DNA from: Allium sativum
Lineage: Eukaryota; Streptophyta; Magnoliopsida; Asparagales; Amaryllidaceae
Reading direction: 5' to 3'
Assembly: GCA_030737875.1 (NCBI GenBank)
Contig: CM060912.1
Location: 129,837,993 to 129,901,992, forward strand
Length of the DNA: 64,000 nt
The position numbers and the translations under genes were made by a program. The first letter of the stretch is position 1. The number at the start of each line of letters is the position of its first letter. This document shows positions 1-10,560 of this stretch, piece by piece. The notes beneath the pieces are model-generated. The model saw nothing but the letters and a program-made list of their open reading frames with translations. It ran no database searches and had not been told where the DNA came from.

Positions 1-57
1 GGTCGCCACTAGGATTTCCCACTTAACCTCCTCTTATTCATGTCTTCTTACATGTTT
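1..57 (-). repeat. Left piece of an inverted family-A LTR
   Basis: These bases are the reverse complement of an interior part of the A LTR (compare about 10618-10675 on the plus strand, the region around 'aagaagacatgaataagaag'). The match resumes at 11838, directly after element A. The two pieces are therefore one minus-strand A LTR split by the insertion of element A. The five bases before the insertion (53-57, TGTTT) form the left target-site duplication. Confidence 0.85.
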
Positions 58-308
58 TGTAACACCCCGTGATTTTAAATATTAAAATTAACGAATTAAG
101 GAATACTTAATTTCAAATGTGGGAATTAAGGGAAACGGGTTGCGCCATTGCGTTCACCTTGGAATTCTACTTGAGATAGAGTCCGAGTTTGCGTAAATCG
201 GACTCCGTATGAAGAAGACATCTTTAAATTAAATATAGCAACAAAACATGAAAAAGAAGAATAAGAAAAGAAAAATGTTTAGCACTATTCTAAGTTTTGT
301 AAGCAAAA

Positions 309-382
309 GACTTAGTAGCTCATTTGGTAAGAACATGTGATCCGCATACAAGAGGTACAGAGTTCGATCCCTGCCAGCGCCA
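309..382 (+). other. tRNA-like segment within the A 5' LTR
   Basis: The 74 bases resemble a tRNA, closest by eye to plant tRNA-Ala. An A-box-like stretch (TAGCTCATTTGG, 316-327) and a B-box-like stretch (GTTCGATCC within 362-370) lie at tRNA spacing, and the segment ends in CCA followed by a T run. The acceptor arm does not pair, so it is not a working tRNA gene. The same segment occurs at 7756-7829, so it was in the LTR before this copy transposed. It may be the head of a tRNA-derived SINE captured by the LTR. Confidence 0.6.
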
Positions 383-487
383 TATTTTTGTTTTAGGGGA
401 ATGGCTAAAAAGTGGCTTAGTGTGAACGTAGTTAAAAAACTGGTTTAGTGTGAAAATGGTTAATTGGGAAGATAGATAAAAATAAAT

Positions 488-535
488 ATATATATATATA
501 TAGAATATATATATATATACACATATATATAAGAC
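488..535. repeat. AT-rich simple repeat in the A 5' LTR
   Basis: Runs of TA dinucleotides with short interruptions. The matching place in the 3' LTR (7929-8033) is longer and differs in motif, as expected of a microsatellite. Confidence 0.85.
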
Positions 536-742
536 GTGTACGCATCATGTGGTGCACGTGGCGCATTTTTTGTTGGTCAAGGATTGTCTTTTTTACGTGG
601 CCTTCTCTGATTGTCTTTGTGACAAATTCTGAGGCGTTAGGGCTTATGTGTCATGCTATGATTCGTTGAGCGACACTTTCTTTAGTTGGATGGCTCTGAT
701 TGCTCCTAAAACGATCTAAGGGCTCACATAAGATTTAACTTC

Positions 743-750
743 TATAAAAG
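743..750 (+). promoter_or_regulatory. TATA box of the A 5' LTR
   Basis: TATAAAAG about 690 bp into the LTR, followed about 30 bp later by a plausible start region ('aatcacaca'). It would end U3 at roughly 0.7 kb and leave an R-U5 of about 3.5 kb. In the 3' LTR the same position reads TGTAAAAG. Confidence 0.6.
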
Positions 751-1139
751 CAACCATAATCTTGAAACCCTAAATCACACAAATTCATTCCAAGGAGCCA
801 CCATGCCGTCCATGATCGTTCTAGTTTAGCCACCATTCCTTCTTCAACTTAAAAGCAAGATAGAAGCAAGAATCAAAATCAAATCTAAATCCAAATTAGA
901 ATAACAATTAGTCTGTATTAAAGGCGAGCAATTCAGTTTTAGAATACAGATCCCAGAAAAACAAGTCTGTTCTTTTGATTGTGAGTGCTATTTCTTTCAC
1001 AATATAATTAATAAATTAATTATGATGGGTTCTAATTGGATTATGAGAACATGTCTGTTGATGTTATTAAGTGTTTGTGAACATATGACAGTTTTGTTGT
1101 TGTATGATTGGTAGATCTATTTATATATACAATTATACA

Positions 1140-1830
1140 TGTTTAACTTGATTCATTTGTGCAAGTTTACATATGTTAATTTGTGAATCATATGCAAGTT
1201 TATGTTATGTGAATCTTATTCAAATTTATGTGTTAAATCATATGCGAATCTTATGCAAGTTTGCGATGTTAAAACATACGTATGCAAGTTCAGGAAGTTG
1301 AAACATATGTGAATCTTATGCAAGTTGGGATGTAAAACATATGTGAATCAAGTATATACATTTGCTAGTATATAAGCGAAAAGTGTGACATTAATTTATG
1401 TGTTTAGATCCGTATGCAAGTTCACATTTTTATGTTTAGATCCATATGCAAGTTCACATTTTGATATTAGATCTATATTTAGATCCAAGGCAGTAACATA
1501 CTTATGCAAATTTATGTTTCCTTTGCTAGTTTTGTATGTGAATCATATGCTAGTTTGAATGTAAGTTTGTATGAAATTCATATGCAAGTCATAGGAAAAC
1601 CATATCCATATATGCAAGTTCATAATTACATGTTTATATCTATACATTTAGATCCATGACAGTACATAGTTTATACAAATTTATGTTTTATGACTATTGC
1701 CTATGCAAGTGTTGATTATGCAAATTTATGTTAATATGAATCATAATCATGCCAGTTTCTATCCATGTTATGCTAGTTAGATCTATTTTGTGTGTTATGC
1801 AAGTTTTGATGTTTCTTTCCTTTTTATGAG
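1140..1830 (+). repeat. Degenerate 'tatgcaagtt' repeats in the A 5' LTR
   Basis: The words 'tatgcaagtt', 'gtgaatcatatg' and 'tttagatcc' recur many times at irregular spacing of about 25-60 bp. The matching block in the 3' LTR is about 8650-9370. It looks like an old tandem array that has drifted. Confidence 0.7.
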
Positions 1831-2108
1831 TTAGACTATTTGCGAGTTTAACATATTTCACGTTCGACGTACGAACGACATGGGGATAATGGGAAAATAT
1901 TAAATATACATAATTGTGAATTGGCATAAAATGGCATATAGGCATATAATTAATTTGAGACATTAATTGGCCTAATTTATATGCATAGTAATTATGGACA
2001 TAATTTAAGTGACAATTATGGACATGGATTAAAATTGGAAGTTATTGGAAATTTGAAACAGGGATATTAATTCAAATTGGGGTTGAATAATAATGTGCAA
2101 TAATAAAC

Positions 2109-2455
2109 GCCTAAGACACGAGGTTAGACTCGTTTATGGTGTAAGACTGCCCGGACCCGCCCGGCAAATCCAGCAACCACAAATGGTAGTCTAATGTGAG
2201 AGGTCAAAGGCACAAATTAAATTAGTAATAAAGGCCTAAGACACGAGGTTAGACTCGTTTTTGGTGTAAGACTGGCCGGACCCGCCCGGCTAATCCAGCA
2301 ACCACAAACGATAGTCTAATGTGAGAGGTCAAAGGCATAAATTAAAAGGTGCTTAGACACGAGTTTAAGTCTTGTTTGTGGTGGAAGTCTACCCGGAACC
2401 GCCTGGCATATCCAGCGGCCACAAGTAATCGACTTAATGTGAGAGGTTTGTGCAT
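2109..2455 (+). repeat. Three tandem copies of a ~120-bp unit in the A 5' LTR
   Basis: Units start near 2109, 2234 and 2351. Each has 'gttagactcgtttatggtg', a GC-rich middle with 'cccggacccgcccggc', and 'ggtagtctaatgtgagagg'. The two flanks TTAGACT and AGTCTAA are reverse complements, so each unit could fold into an imperfect hairpin. Three matching units lie at 9649-9985, and part of one is in the inverted remnant near 12390-12459. Confidence 0.85.
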
Positions 2456-2624
2456 TAATAATTAATTAATGTTGAGCAAAGACGAATGAATGACAAATAG
2501 TAGTTTGGTTGAGTGAGTGATTCTCTGAGTAACAATCTGATGTTGATTTCGGTCTTCGGGGTTGGTACTTAGGGAGTTATTCTCTTAACCAATGTATCTG
2601 TGAACTAAGATGTACTTAATCGTA

Positions 2625-2965
2625 AAAAACATGGTAAGTGGGTAGTGTTAAGACCAGTTTAACCAATAATATATATATATATATATATATTAATCTGATA
2701 AGTGGATGGGGTTAAGATCAACTTAACCAATAATATATTGATCTAATAAGCGGATAGGATTAAGACAAACTTAACCAATAATATGTAATGATCTGATAGG
2801 GTAAAGGCAAAATTAACCTATAATGTATATTGACTTGATAAGCGGATAGGGTTAAGACCAACTTAACCAATAGGATATAAGTGGATGGGGTAAGACCAGC
2901 TTAACCAATAATATATTGATCTAATAAGCGGATAGGGTTCAGACAAGCTTAACCAATAACACATG
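2625..2965 (+). repeat. Tandem array of ~50-60-bp 'ttaaccaataat' units in the A 5' LTR
   Basis: Repeated phrase: 'aagcggatagggttaagacc', then 'agcttaaccaataatatattgatct'. About six to seven units, some with a TA microsatellite inside. The 3' LTR has a slightly different number (about 10160-10560), and the inverted copy is at 11920-12200. Confidence 0.85.
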
Positions 2966-3586
2966 TTGATTAGTTTAGTGAATAACATGGGTGACATGTG
3001 GGATATAATTATAAAAACTTAACCAAGGTGAAAACATGTAAGAAGACATGAATAAGAAGGGGTTAAGTGGGAAATTCTAGTGGGGACCAAGCATAGTTGG
3101 AAAGCTTGTGTGGGGACCCTTTTCAAACCAGTGACCCATTAAGTATCTTTGTGAGCTCGACCCAAGTCGAGGACGGGACACACATACTGATTTTGATTGT
3201 AAGAGGTCAAAATTGGTCAGTGGTGGCAACGCAAGTCCAACGGGGTCATGTGCGTGCGTGGGCCCGGGCTGATAGGTAAGACGTTGTTGCATCGTGTAGA
3301 TATAAGTCGTGCATCTTTAGTGGTATCGGGTTTCCACTTTGGGGAGTGATACACCCCACTATGGGACCAGCATGGGTATCTACGAGTTAGGGAGCCGATC
3401 GAATGGGGAAGGTAGTGGGTACGACTAGCGGGGATAGGAGCAGACGACACATATGAAGACAGCTAGGTGTATAACTACCATATTATGAATAAACATTGTA
3501 ATTAGAAGGGGGAGGGTAGTGGGTACAACTAGTGGAGATATGGGCAGGCGGCACCTATGAAGACAGCTAGGGGTACACGAAACTAC

Positions 3587-3587
<1 letters not shown>

Positions 3588-3629
<42 letters not shown>

Positions 3630-3630
3630 T
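3588..3630. repeat. (ATT)n microsatellite in the A 5' LTR
   Basis: About fourteen ATT units. The same site in the 3' LTR (about 11179-11193) has only about five, so the array changed length after insertion. Confidence 0.95.
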
Positions 3631-4277
3631 TGTTCAGTTGGCGGGATCAACTTTTTGGGTGACTAGTAAACGTGCGGTGTAATTAGCATTGGTGCAGTAT
3701 AGTATTTATCCTATAGTGATTAGGAGCGCAATTAACGCCAAAATATTCCTCTGTTTGCTTTGTCTTGCCCACTTGCTTCACAGTCATTCCTTGTTTTACC
3801 AGTTTATGCCTTATCCTAATTACTTTAATAATTGTATTGTTAAAGTTATGATACTCGCTAGACTTCATGTCTGACCCCCTTTGTTTTCGCCTCTTTTCTT
3901 CCTCCCCCCCTAAGGTTCTCAGGGTGGGACTAGTACTAGCGGAGCTTGATTTGGATCTCTTTCTCTCTCTTTTGGAAGTGCTTGGATTGCTGAAAGTAAA
4001 GTTCAGCTCATCATTTTTATGGCTACTTGTGTTTGGGTTATGCTTTTTACTTTATGTACTCTAAAAACAATTTGTCAAGATGGATATTAAGTGTACTAGG
4101 TTTATGAAGTTGTTGTAATCTAATCTTTTCTCCGCTGCAATAAAAGTTGTTTAAAAATTTTTAAGTACAAGTATTTGTATCTATCTTGTTATATTATGTT
4201 CTATACACTAATAACGATCCATGGAAATTAATGCATTCCCTTTGTGAGTGACATTAATGGACGCGGGGTGTTACACG

Positions 4278-4289
4278 TGGTATCAGAGC
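4278..4289 (+). promoter_or_regulatory. Primer-binding site of element A
   Basis: TGGTATCAGAGC, complementary to the 3' end of plant initiator tRNA-Met, two bases after the 5' LTR. It is the usual start point of minus-strand DNA synthesis in Tekay/Del gypsy elements and fixes the LTR end at 4275. Confidence 0.95.
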
Positions 4290-4479
4290 TGAAGGTTACC
4301 AGAAAAGATATGAATTTTGAAAAAACTGTTTTTTAAAAGCATTTTGTAAAGAAATACTTTCAAAAATATGTTTTAAGGAAAGTATTTTTAAGAGAAAAGT
4401 TTGTTTGTTTTAAAAACATAATCCCCAAGAGCCATATATCTTTCCTTCGATTCTCTGTTTTGAATCTCTACCTTTGTCC

Positions 4480-5027
4480 ATTTTGAATTTCTTCCTCCAT
4501 GCATATAGACGCTTTTTCGAAGATATGTAAGAACTTCCATACGATGGGTGGAAAACCACTTCATGGGACTGGGACGTCTGTCAAAACTAGGAGGAAGTGG
4601 AGGACTTGTTGGTACCTTTAGGATAGACAATGGGAGGAAGGTTCAATTAGCTTCTTGGTTAATAAAGAACGAAGCCTCATTTGTAGGAGGCCACGAATAG
4701 AGAATGTGCAGGAGAGGCATGGAATGGACACACGATAAAGTAGATCCAAAGAAAGGCGATAAGGATAACCAGGGGCCAAGAGAAAAGGAAGGGTCACACT
4801 TATGAAATACCTGACTACTTAAATAAAGACGTTAGAAAAAAGAAGAAGACTAGTTGTTATCATTATAAGACATCTTATTAGGATCGTCCAAAGAAGCAAA
4901 AGGCAAAGGTAAGGACAAGGTACAGGATCTTTTGGAGGGCAGACGCGTTCCCTCACGACTAACATACCTGATAGAGGTAGAAATATGTCTTGGTTGGAAA
5001 TTTGGTTTTTCTTTTTGGTCATCCTGT
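4480..5027 (+). pseudogene. Decayed gag region of element A
   Basis: Position between the primer-binding site and protease marks this as former gag. Short peptide stretches still look Gag-like (a segment reading 'KVQLASWLIKNEASF' near 4650 and a lysine-rich tract near 4900), but they lie in different frames with several stops. No intact CCHC knuckle is visible. It has no coding capacity. Both ends are approximate, set by the last recognisable pieces and by the start of protease. Confidence 0.5.
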
Positions 5028-5581
5028 TCGAACCTTGTTTGAATTCTGGCGCTTCACACTCGTTTGTATCTGCTTTGTTAGTTGAAACACTGCACCTAAA
5101 TACTAGTCTAGTTATGGATCCCATAGTAGTCTCAAATCCTATTGGTGGTTCAGCTCATCTTTAAATGATTTGTCAGGATTTGAGAGTGTCTATCTTGGGC
5201 ATTGGGTTTGAATGCAACGCCTTCGTTCTTGGCTTCATGGGCTACGGCTTGATTCTAGGTATGGATTGGCTAGCTAGATACGGTGCCATCCTAGATTGTG
5301 AAAGAAGGGTAGTTAGATTGTTGACTCGTTGTGGAAAGACCCTCGATATTTCCTGTGACCCTAGAGGTCCGGTAATGCTTAGCTACCTAGAATCCCTTGA
5401 CGCATCCAATGATGATTTGGAATCTGTTCGTGTGGTCCGTGAATATAGTGACGTCTTAGATGAAGTTCGAGGTTTACCCCCGAGGCGTGAGATAGACTTT
5501 CGAGTATACCTAGTAGATAATGCAAAGCCCGTTGCATTACTAGTGCGCCACATGGCTCCGAGAGAGAGGAGAACTCAGTAA
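5028..5581 (+). pseudogene. Protease region of element A with altered active site
   Basis: Retroviral-type aspartic protease plus the linker to RT. The open frame from 5165 contains 'GLILGMDWLARYGAILDCE', the standard C-terminal block of gypsy protease, and continues to '[15 protein letters not shown]'-like linker sequence. Just upstream the active-site block reads NSGASHSF where the family has D-T/S-G-A-S; the catalytic Asp is replaced by Asn. A stop before 5165 and another at 5579-5581 break the frame. The mutated catalytic residue and the stops make the product inactive. Confidence 0.8.
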
Positions 5582-5585
5582 GCAT

Positions 5586-6475
5586 GTGAAAGAATTGCTC
5601 GATAAGGGGTTCATAAGAAGGAGTATTTCAAAGTGGGGCGGTCCAGTCATTTTTGCTACGGAAGCTGATGGTTCACTTACATTGTGTGTGGACTGTAAAG
5701 AGCTGAATAAGCTAACAAAGAAGAACAGACACCCATTGCCGAGGATAGATGATTTATTCAATCAGTTGGTGGGTGCTTCGTTTTTTTTCACAACTGGATT
5801 TGGTACAGGGTTTCATCAGTTAAGGGTGGCTGAAGATAGCATAGATAAGACTGCATTTAGAACTCCTGACAGTTCCTTTGAGTGGCTCGTCATGCCTTTC
5901 GGTTTGACGAATGCACCCGCATACTTTGTTGACTTAATGAGTAGGGTGTTTAGGGAGTTTCTAAACAAGTTTGCGATAGTCTTTGTGGACGATATCCTGA
6001 TTTTCTCTAAAAGTGAAGAAGAGCATGCCCTACATCTTAGGAAACTCTTAGAGACCCTACAAGCGCATCAAATTAAAGCTAAGCTCTCCAAGTGCCATTT
6101 TTGGAGAAAAGAAGTGAGGTTCTTAGGACACGTGGTCTCTAAGGAAGGGATAGCTGTGGATCCCGCAAAGGTGGTGGCAACCCAAGATTGGAAGATTCCT
6201 AAGAACGCAACAGAAGTAAGAAGCTTTTTAGGGCTGGCTGGTTATTATAGGAAGCTCATTAAGGACTTCGCGAAGATATCAGCCTCACTTACTCGGTTAA
6301 CGAAGAAGAACTTGATTTTTGCTTGGTATGTTGACTGTGACAATGCTTTCCAACATTTGAAGAGTGTTTTGATGACCGCTCCAGTTTTAGTTTGCCAGAT
6401 GGAAGTAAGCCATTCACAGTGTATATCAGTGCTTGCGAGACAGGGCTTGGAGCAGTTTTCGATGCAAGAGGAAAA
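5586..6475 (+). pseudogene. Reverse transcriptase of element A, fused to the start of RNase H
   Basis: The RT (RNA-directed DNA polymerase) is open for about 300 codons. Recognisable blocks in order are '[20 protein letters not shown]', 'GTGFHQLRV', '[15 protein letters not shown]', the catalytic 'FVDDIL', and '[17 protein letters not shown]'. The first block that normally reads QFDL-TG is changed to FFTTGFGTG, losing the first catalytic Asp of the palm. After the connection domain ('[16 protein letters not shown]') the RNase H start is present as [12 protein letters not shown], in which the usual first catalytic Asp is Ser. The sequence then jumps to integrase. The frame is shared with the IN scrap as one ORF ending at 6602. 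Confidence 0.85.
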
Positions 6476-6502
6476 GGTGATATGCAAAAGGCGGCAAGTA
6501 CG

Positions 6503-6895
6503 AGTATCGCTTATCACCCACAGACGGGTGAACGGACAGAAAGTGAACAAAATCCTTGAAGATCTTTTGAGGTTATGGATCATAGGTTTTGGAAGGACAT
6601 GAGAAGAGGCAACTAGCTTATTGATGTTCATGACATGTTTTCACGTATCGTATTTGCGGAAGTGTTACAAGATACCGCAGAAGTAGTGGAGCCGAACATG
6701 CTTAGAGAAGTGGAATTAGAGGGAGATGCCACGATTAGACGAGCTCTTGCATGCATCCTTGGGTCGGAGGTATAAGAGCTACACAACAAAGAGGTCAAGT
6801 TGGTCAGAGTGCAATGGGGAGATGATCAAAGAGACGCGACTTGGGAGATGGAAGACAAGATGCGTATGTTGTACCCTTTCCTTTTTAAGGGTATG
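6503..6895 (+). pseudogene. Integrase scrap and chromodomain of element A
   Basis: At 6503 the DNA spells the integrase block AYHPQT with a frameshift, followed in the open frame by '[10 protein letters not shown]'. Everything between early RNase H and this block is missing, about 1.1 kb by comparison with element C. From about 6680 to 6895 the frame-broken text 'EVKLVRVQWGDDQRDATWE' matches the C-terminal chromodomain of Tekay-type chromoviruses, which in intact elements guides insertion towards heterochromatin. A stop ('gtataagag') interrupts it near 6770. Confidence 0.75.
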
Positions 6896-7456
6896 TTTTA
6901 AATTCTCCTTTTTCTACCGCTTTGTTGATACTTGTCCTATCATTTAGTATTATCTTTGCGATGACATCTTCGATCTTTAGTTAGGAAGAACCCTATGGTT
7001 GTAAACATGTGTTTGAGACATGTTATGTTTGGTGGATGCAAATGGATGCAAGTGGTTGCTAGTGGTTGCTCATGGATGCATGTACACACACATTAGGCAC
7101 TAGATCGGCTCAATCACCTTCATGTTGCATATAAATGTGTGTGCATTTTGAATTAATGGATGTATAATGGTTGTGTTATCACATGGATGCTGCATTTTGA
7201 TGAATGGTTGTGCACACATGTAGAAATAATTTGTATCGATGTGATTCTTTCGCATACATAATGGACGCGTGGCACTATCATGATTTGCATTAAGGAGGTC
7301 AACTGAATCAGTAGACCGCCTGATATTGCATTAGATAAGGAACATATACGCGCACTTTTTGCATATGTTCATGCATCATTAGAAATCTTTTAAGGACAAT
7401 GGATGTCCGTGTTTGATGGTTGAGTAGATGGATGATTGGATGTTAGGATATGCATT
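6896..7456 (+). other. 3' non-coding tail of element A interior
   Basis: No ORF. The words 'tggatgca' and 'tggttgct' recur from 7030 to 7210 ('gatgcaaatggatgcaagtgg'), a short degenerate repeat. This corresponds to the untranslated part between pol and the polypurine tract. Confidence 0.6.
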
Positions 7457-7505
7457 CTCCTTAACTAGGAGATTTCGGGGGCGAAATCCTTTAAGGAGGG
7501 GAGAA
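7457..7505 (+). promoter_or_regulatory. Pre-PPT hairpin and polypurine tract of element A
   Basis: Inner stem GATTTCG/CGAAATC (7471-7477 with 7482-7488) around a GGGG loop, inside an outer stem CTCCTTAA/TTAAGGAG (7457-7464 with 7491-7498). The polypurine tract AAGGAGGGGAGAA (7493-7505), the plus-strand primer, abuts the 3' LTR. The same hairpin with other base pairs precedes the PPT in families B and C. Confidence 0.85.
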
Positions 7506-7755
7506 TGTAGCACCCCGTGATTTTAAATATTAAAATTAATGAATTAAGGAATACTTAATTTCAAATATGGTAGTTAAGGGAAACGGGTTGCGCCATTGCG
7601 TTCACCTCGGAATTCTCCTTGAGATAGAATCCGAGTTTGCGTAAATCAGACTCTGTATGAAGAAGATATCTTTAAATTAAATATAACAGCAAAACATGAA
7701 AAAGAAGAATGAGAAAAGAAAAATGTTTAGATTGTTATAAGTTTTGTAAGCAAAA

Positions 7756-7829
7756 GACTTAGTAGCTCATTTGGTAAGAACATGTGATCTGCATATAAGA
7801 GGTACAGAGTTCGTTCCCCGCCAGTGCCA
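7756..7829 (+). other. tRNA-like segment within the A 3' LTR
   Basis: Second copy of the tRNA-like segment at 309-382. The A-box-like part is identical. The B-box is damaged here (GTTCGTTCC), as expected if nothing maintains it now. Confidence 0.6.
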
Positions 7830-7926
7830 TATTTTTGTTTTAATGGAATGGCTAAAAAGTGGCTTAGTGTGAACGCAGTTCAAAAAGTGGTTTAGTGTGA
7901 AAATGGTTAATTGGGAAGATAGATAG

Positions 7927-7928
<2 letters not shown>

Positions 7929-7993
<65 letters not shown>

Positions 7994-8033
7994 ATATATA
8001 TACATACATACATACATACATATATATATATAA
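7929..8033. repeat. Compound microsatellite (TA)n-(GA)n-(TACA)n
   Basis: A TA run of nearly 50 bases, then GAGAGA, then TACA repeats. It creates spurious tyrosine/isoleucine ORFs on the minus strand. Confidence 0.95.
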
Positions 8034-9648
8034 GACGTGTACGCATCATATGGCGCACGTGGCACATTTTTCATTGGTCAAGGATTGTCTTTTTTACGTG
8101 GCCTTCTCTGATTGTCTTTGTGACAAATTCTGAGGCGTTCGGGCTTATGTGTCATGCTATGATTCGTTGAGCAACACTTGCTTTAGTTGGATGGCTCTGA
8201 TTGTTCCTAAAACGATCTAAGGGCTCACATAAGATTTAACTTCTGTAAAAGCAACCATAATCCTGAAACCCTAAATCACACAAATTCATTCTAAGGAGCC
8301 ACCATGCCATCCATGATCGTTCTAGTTTAGCCACCATTCCTTCTTCAACTTAAAAGCAAGATAGAAGCAAGAATCAAAATCAAATCTAAATCCAAATTAG
8401 AATAACAATTAGTCTACATCAAAGGCGAGCAATTCAGTTTCAAAATACAGAACCCAGAAAAACAAGATTGTTCTTTTGATTGTTAGTGTTATTTCTTTCA
8501 CAATATAATTAATAAATTAATTATGATGGGTTGTAATTGGATTATGAGAACATGTCTATTGAAACATGTGATGTTATTGTCTATTTGTGAACATATGACA
8601 GTTTTGTTGTTGCATGATTGGTAGATCTATTTATATGTACAATTATACATGTTTAACTTGATTCATTTTATGCAAGTTTACATATGTTAATTTGTGAATC
8701 ATATGCAAGTTTATGTTATGTAAATCTTATGCAAATTTATGTGTTAAATCATATGCGAATGTTAAATCATATGTGAATCTTATGCAAGTTTGCGATGTTA
8801 AAACATATGTATGCAAGTTTAGGATGTTGAAACATATGTGAATCTTATGCAAGTTGGGATGTAAAACATATGTGAATCAAGTATATACATATGCTAGTTC
8901 ATAAGCGAAAAGTGTGACATTAATTTATGTTTTTAGATCCGCATGCAAGTTCTCATTTATATGTTTAGATCTATGTTTAGATCCATATGCAAGTTCACAT
9001 TTTGATATTAGATCTTTATGTAGATCCAAGGCAATAACATACTTATGCAAATTTATGTTTCCTATGCTAATTTTGTATGTAAATCATATGCTAGTTTGAA
9101 TGTAAGTTTGTATGAAATTCATATGCAAGTCATAGGAAAACCATATCCATATATGCAAATTCATAATTACATGTTTAGATCTATACATTTAGATCCATGA
9201 CAATACATAGTTTATACAAATTTATGTTTTATGACTATTGCCTATACAAGTGTTGATTATGCAAATTTATGTTAATATGAATCATAATCATTCCAGTTTT
9301 GATCCATGTTATGCTAGTTAGATCTATTTTGCGTGTTATGCAAGTTGTGATGTTTCTTTCCTTTTTATGAGTTAGACTATTTGCGAGTCCAACATATTTC
9401 ACGTTCAACATACGAACGACGTGGGGATAATGGGAAAATATTAAATATGCATAATTGTGAATTGGCATAAATGGCATAAAGGCATATAATTAATTTGAGA
9501 CATTAATTGGCCTAATTTATATGCATAGTAATTATGGACATAATTTTAGTGACAATTATGGATATGGATTAAAATTGGAAGTTATTGGCAATTTGAAATA
9601 GGGATATTAATTCAAACTGGGGTAGAATAATAATGTGTAATAATAAAT

Positions 9649-9985
9649 GCCTAAGACACGAGGTTAGACTCGTTTATGGTGTAAGACTGCCCATACCCGC
9701 CCGGCAAATCCAGCAACCACAAACGGTAGTCTAATGTGAGAGGTCAAAGACACAAATTAAATAAGTAGTAAAGGCCTAAGACAGGAGGTTAGACTCGTTT
9801 GTGGTGTAAGACGGCACGGACCCGCCCGACAAATCCAGCAACCATAAACGGTAGTTTAATGTGAGAGGTCAAAGGCATAAATTAAAAGATGCTTAGACAC
9901 GAGGTTATGTCTTGTTTGTGGTGGAAGTCTGCCCAGAATGCCCAGCATATCCAGCGGCCACAAGTAATCAACTGAATGTGAGAGG
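9649..9985 (+). repeat. Three tandem ~120-bp units in the A 3' LTR
   Basis: Counterpart of 2109-2455, with units near 9649, 9776 and 9891. The same TTAGACT/AGTCTAA flanks are visible. Confidence 0.85.
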
Positions 9986-10159
9986 TATGTACATTAATAA
10001 TTAATTAATGCTGAGAAAAGACGAATATGAATGACAAACAGAAGTTTGGTTGAGTGAGTGATTCTCTGAGTAACAATCAGATGTTGATTTCAGTCTTCGG
10101 GGTTGGTACTTAGGGAGTTATTCTCTTAACCAATGTATCTGTGAACAAAGATGTACTTA

Positions 10160-10560
10160 ATCATAAAAAACATGGTGAGTGGGTAGGGTTAAGACCAGCT
10201 TAACCAATAATATATATATATTAATCTGATAAGTGGATGGGGTTAAGACCATCTTAACCAGTAATATATATATATATATTAATCTGATAAGTGGATGGGG
10301 TTAAAACCAGCTTAACCAATAATATATTGATCTAATAAGTGGATAGGGTTAAGACAAACTTAACCAATAATATGTATTGATCTGATAGGGTTAAGACAAA
10401 CTTAACCAATAATGTATATTGACTTGATAAGCGGATAGGGTTAAGACCAACTTAACCAATAAGATATAAGTGGATGGAGTTAAGACCAGCTCAACCAATA
10501 ATATATTGATCTAATAAGTGGATAGGGTTAAGACAAGCTTAACCAATAACACATGTTGAT
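10160..10560 (+). repeat. Tandem 'ttaaccaataat' array in the A 3' LTR
   Basis: Counterpart of 2625-2965, with one unit more carrying a TA run near 10266-10280. Confidence 0.85.

Larger units (their letters stand above)
58..4275 (+). repeat. 5' LTR of element A (4218 bp)
   Basis: Starts TGTAACACCCCG and ends CGGGGTGTTACA, an inverted terminal repeat of about 11 bp. It aligns along its length with 7506-11837. Inside are a tRNA-like segment, a TATA box, three separate tandem-repeat arrays and an (ATT)n microsatellite, listed separately. The start is fixed by comparison with the 3' LTR and by the inverted remnant at base 57. No ORF in it looks like a gene. Confidence 0.93.

Noticed and set aside
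309..382. A functional tRNA gene
   Set aside because: The 5' and 3' arms do not pair and the anticodon stem is imperfect. It is kept only as a tRNA-like segment.
7767..8067. Tyrosine/isoleucine-rich minus-strand ORFs
   Set aside because: Direct translations of the (TA)n/(TACA)n microsatellite.
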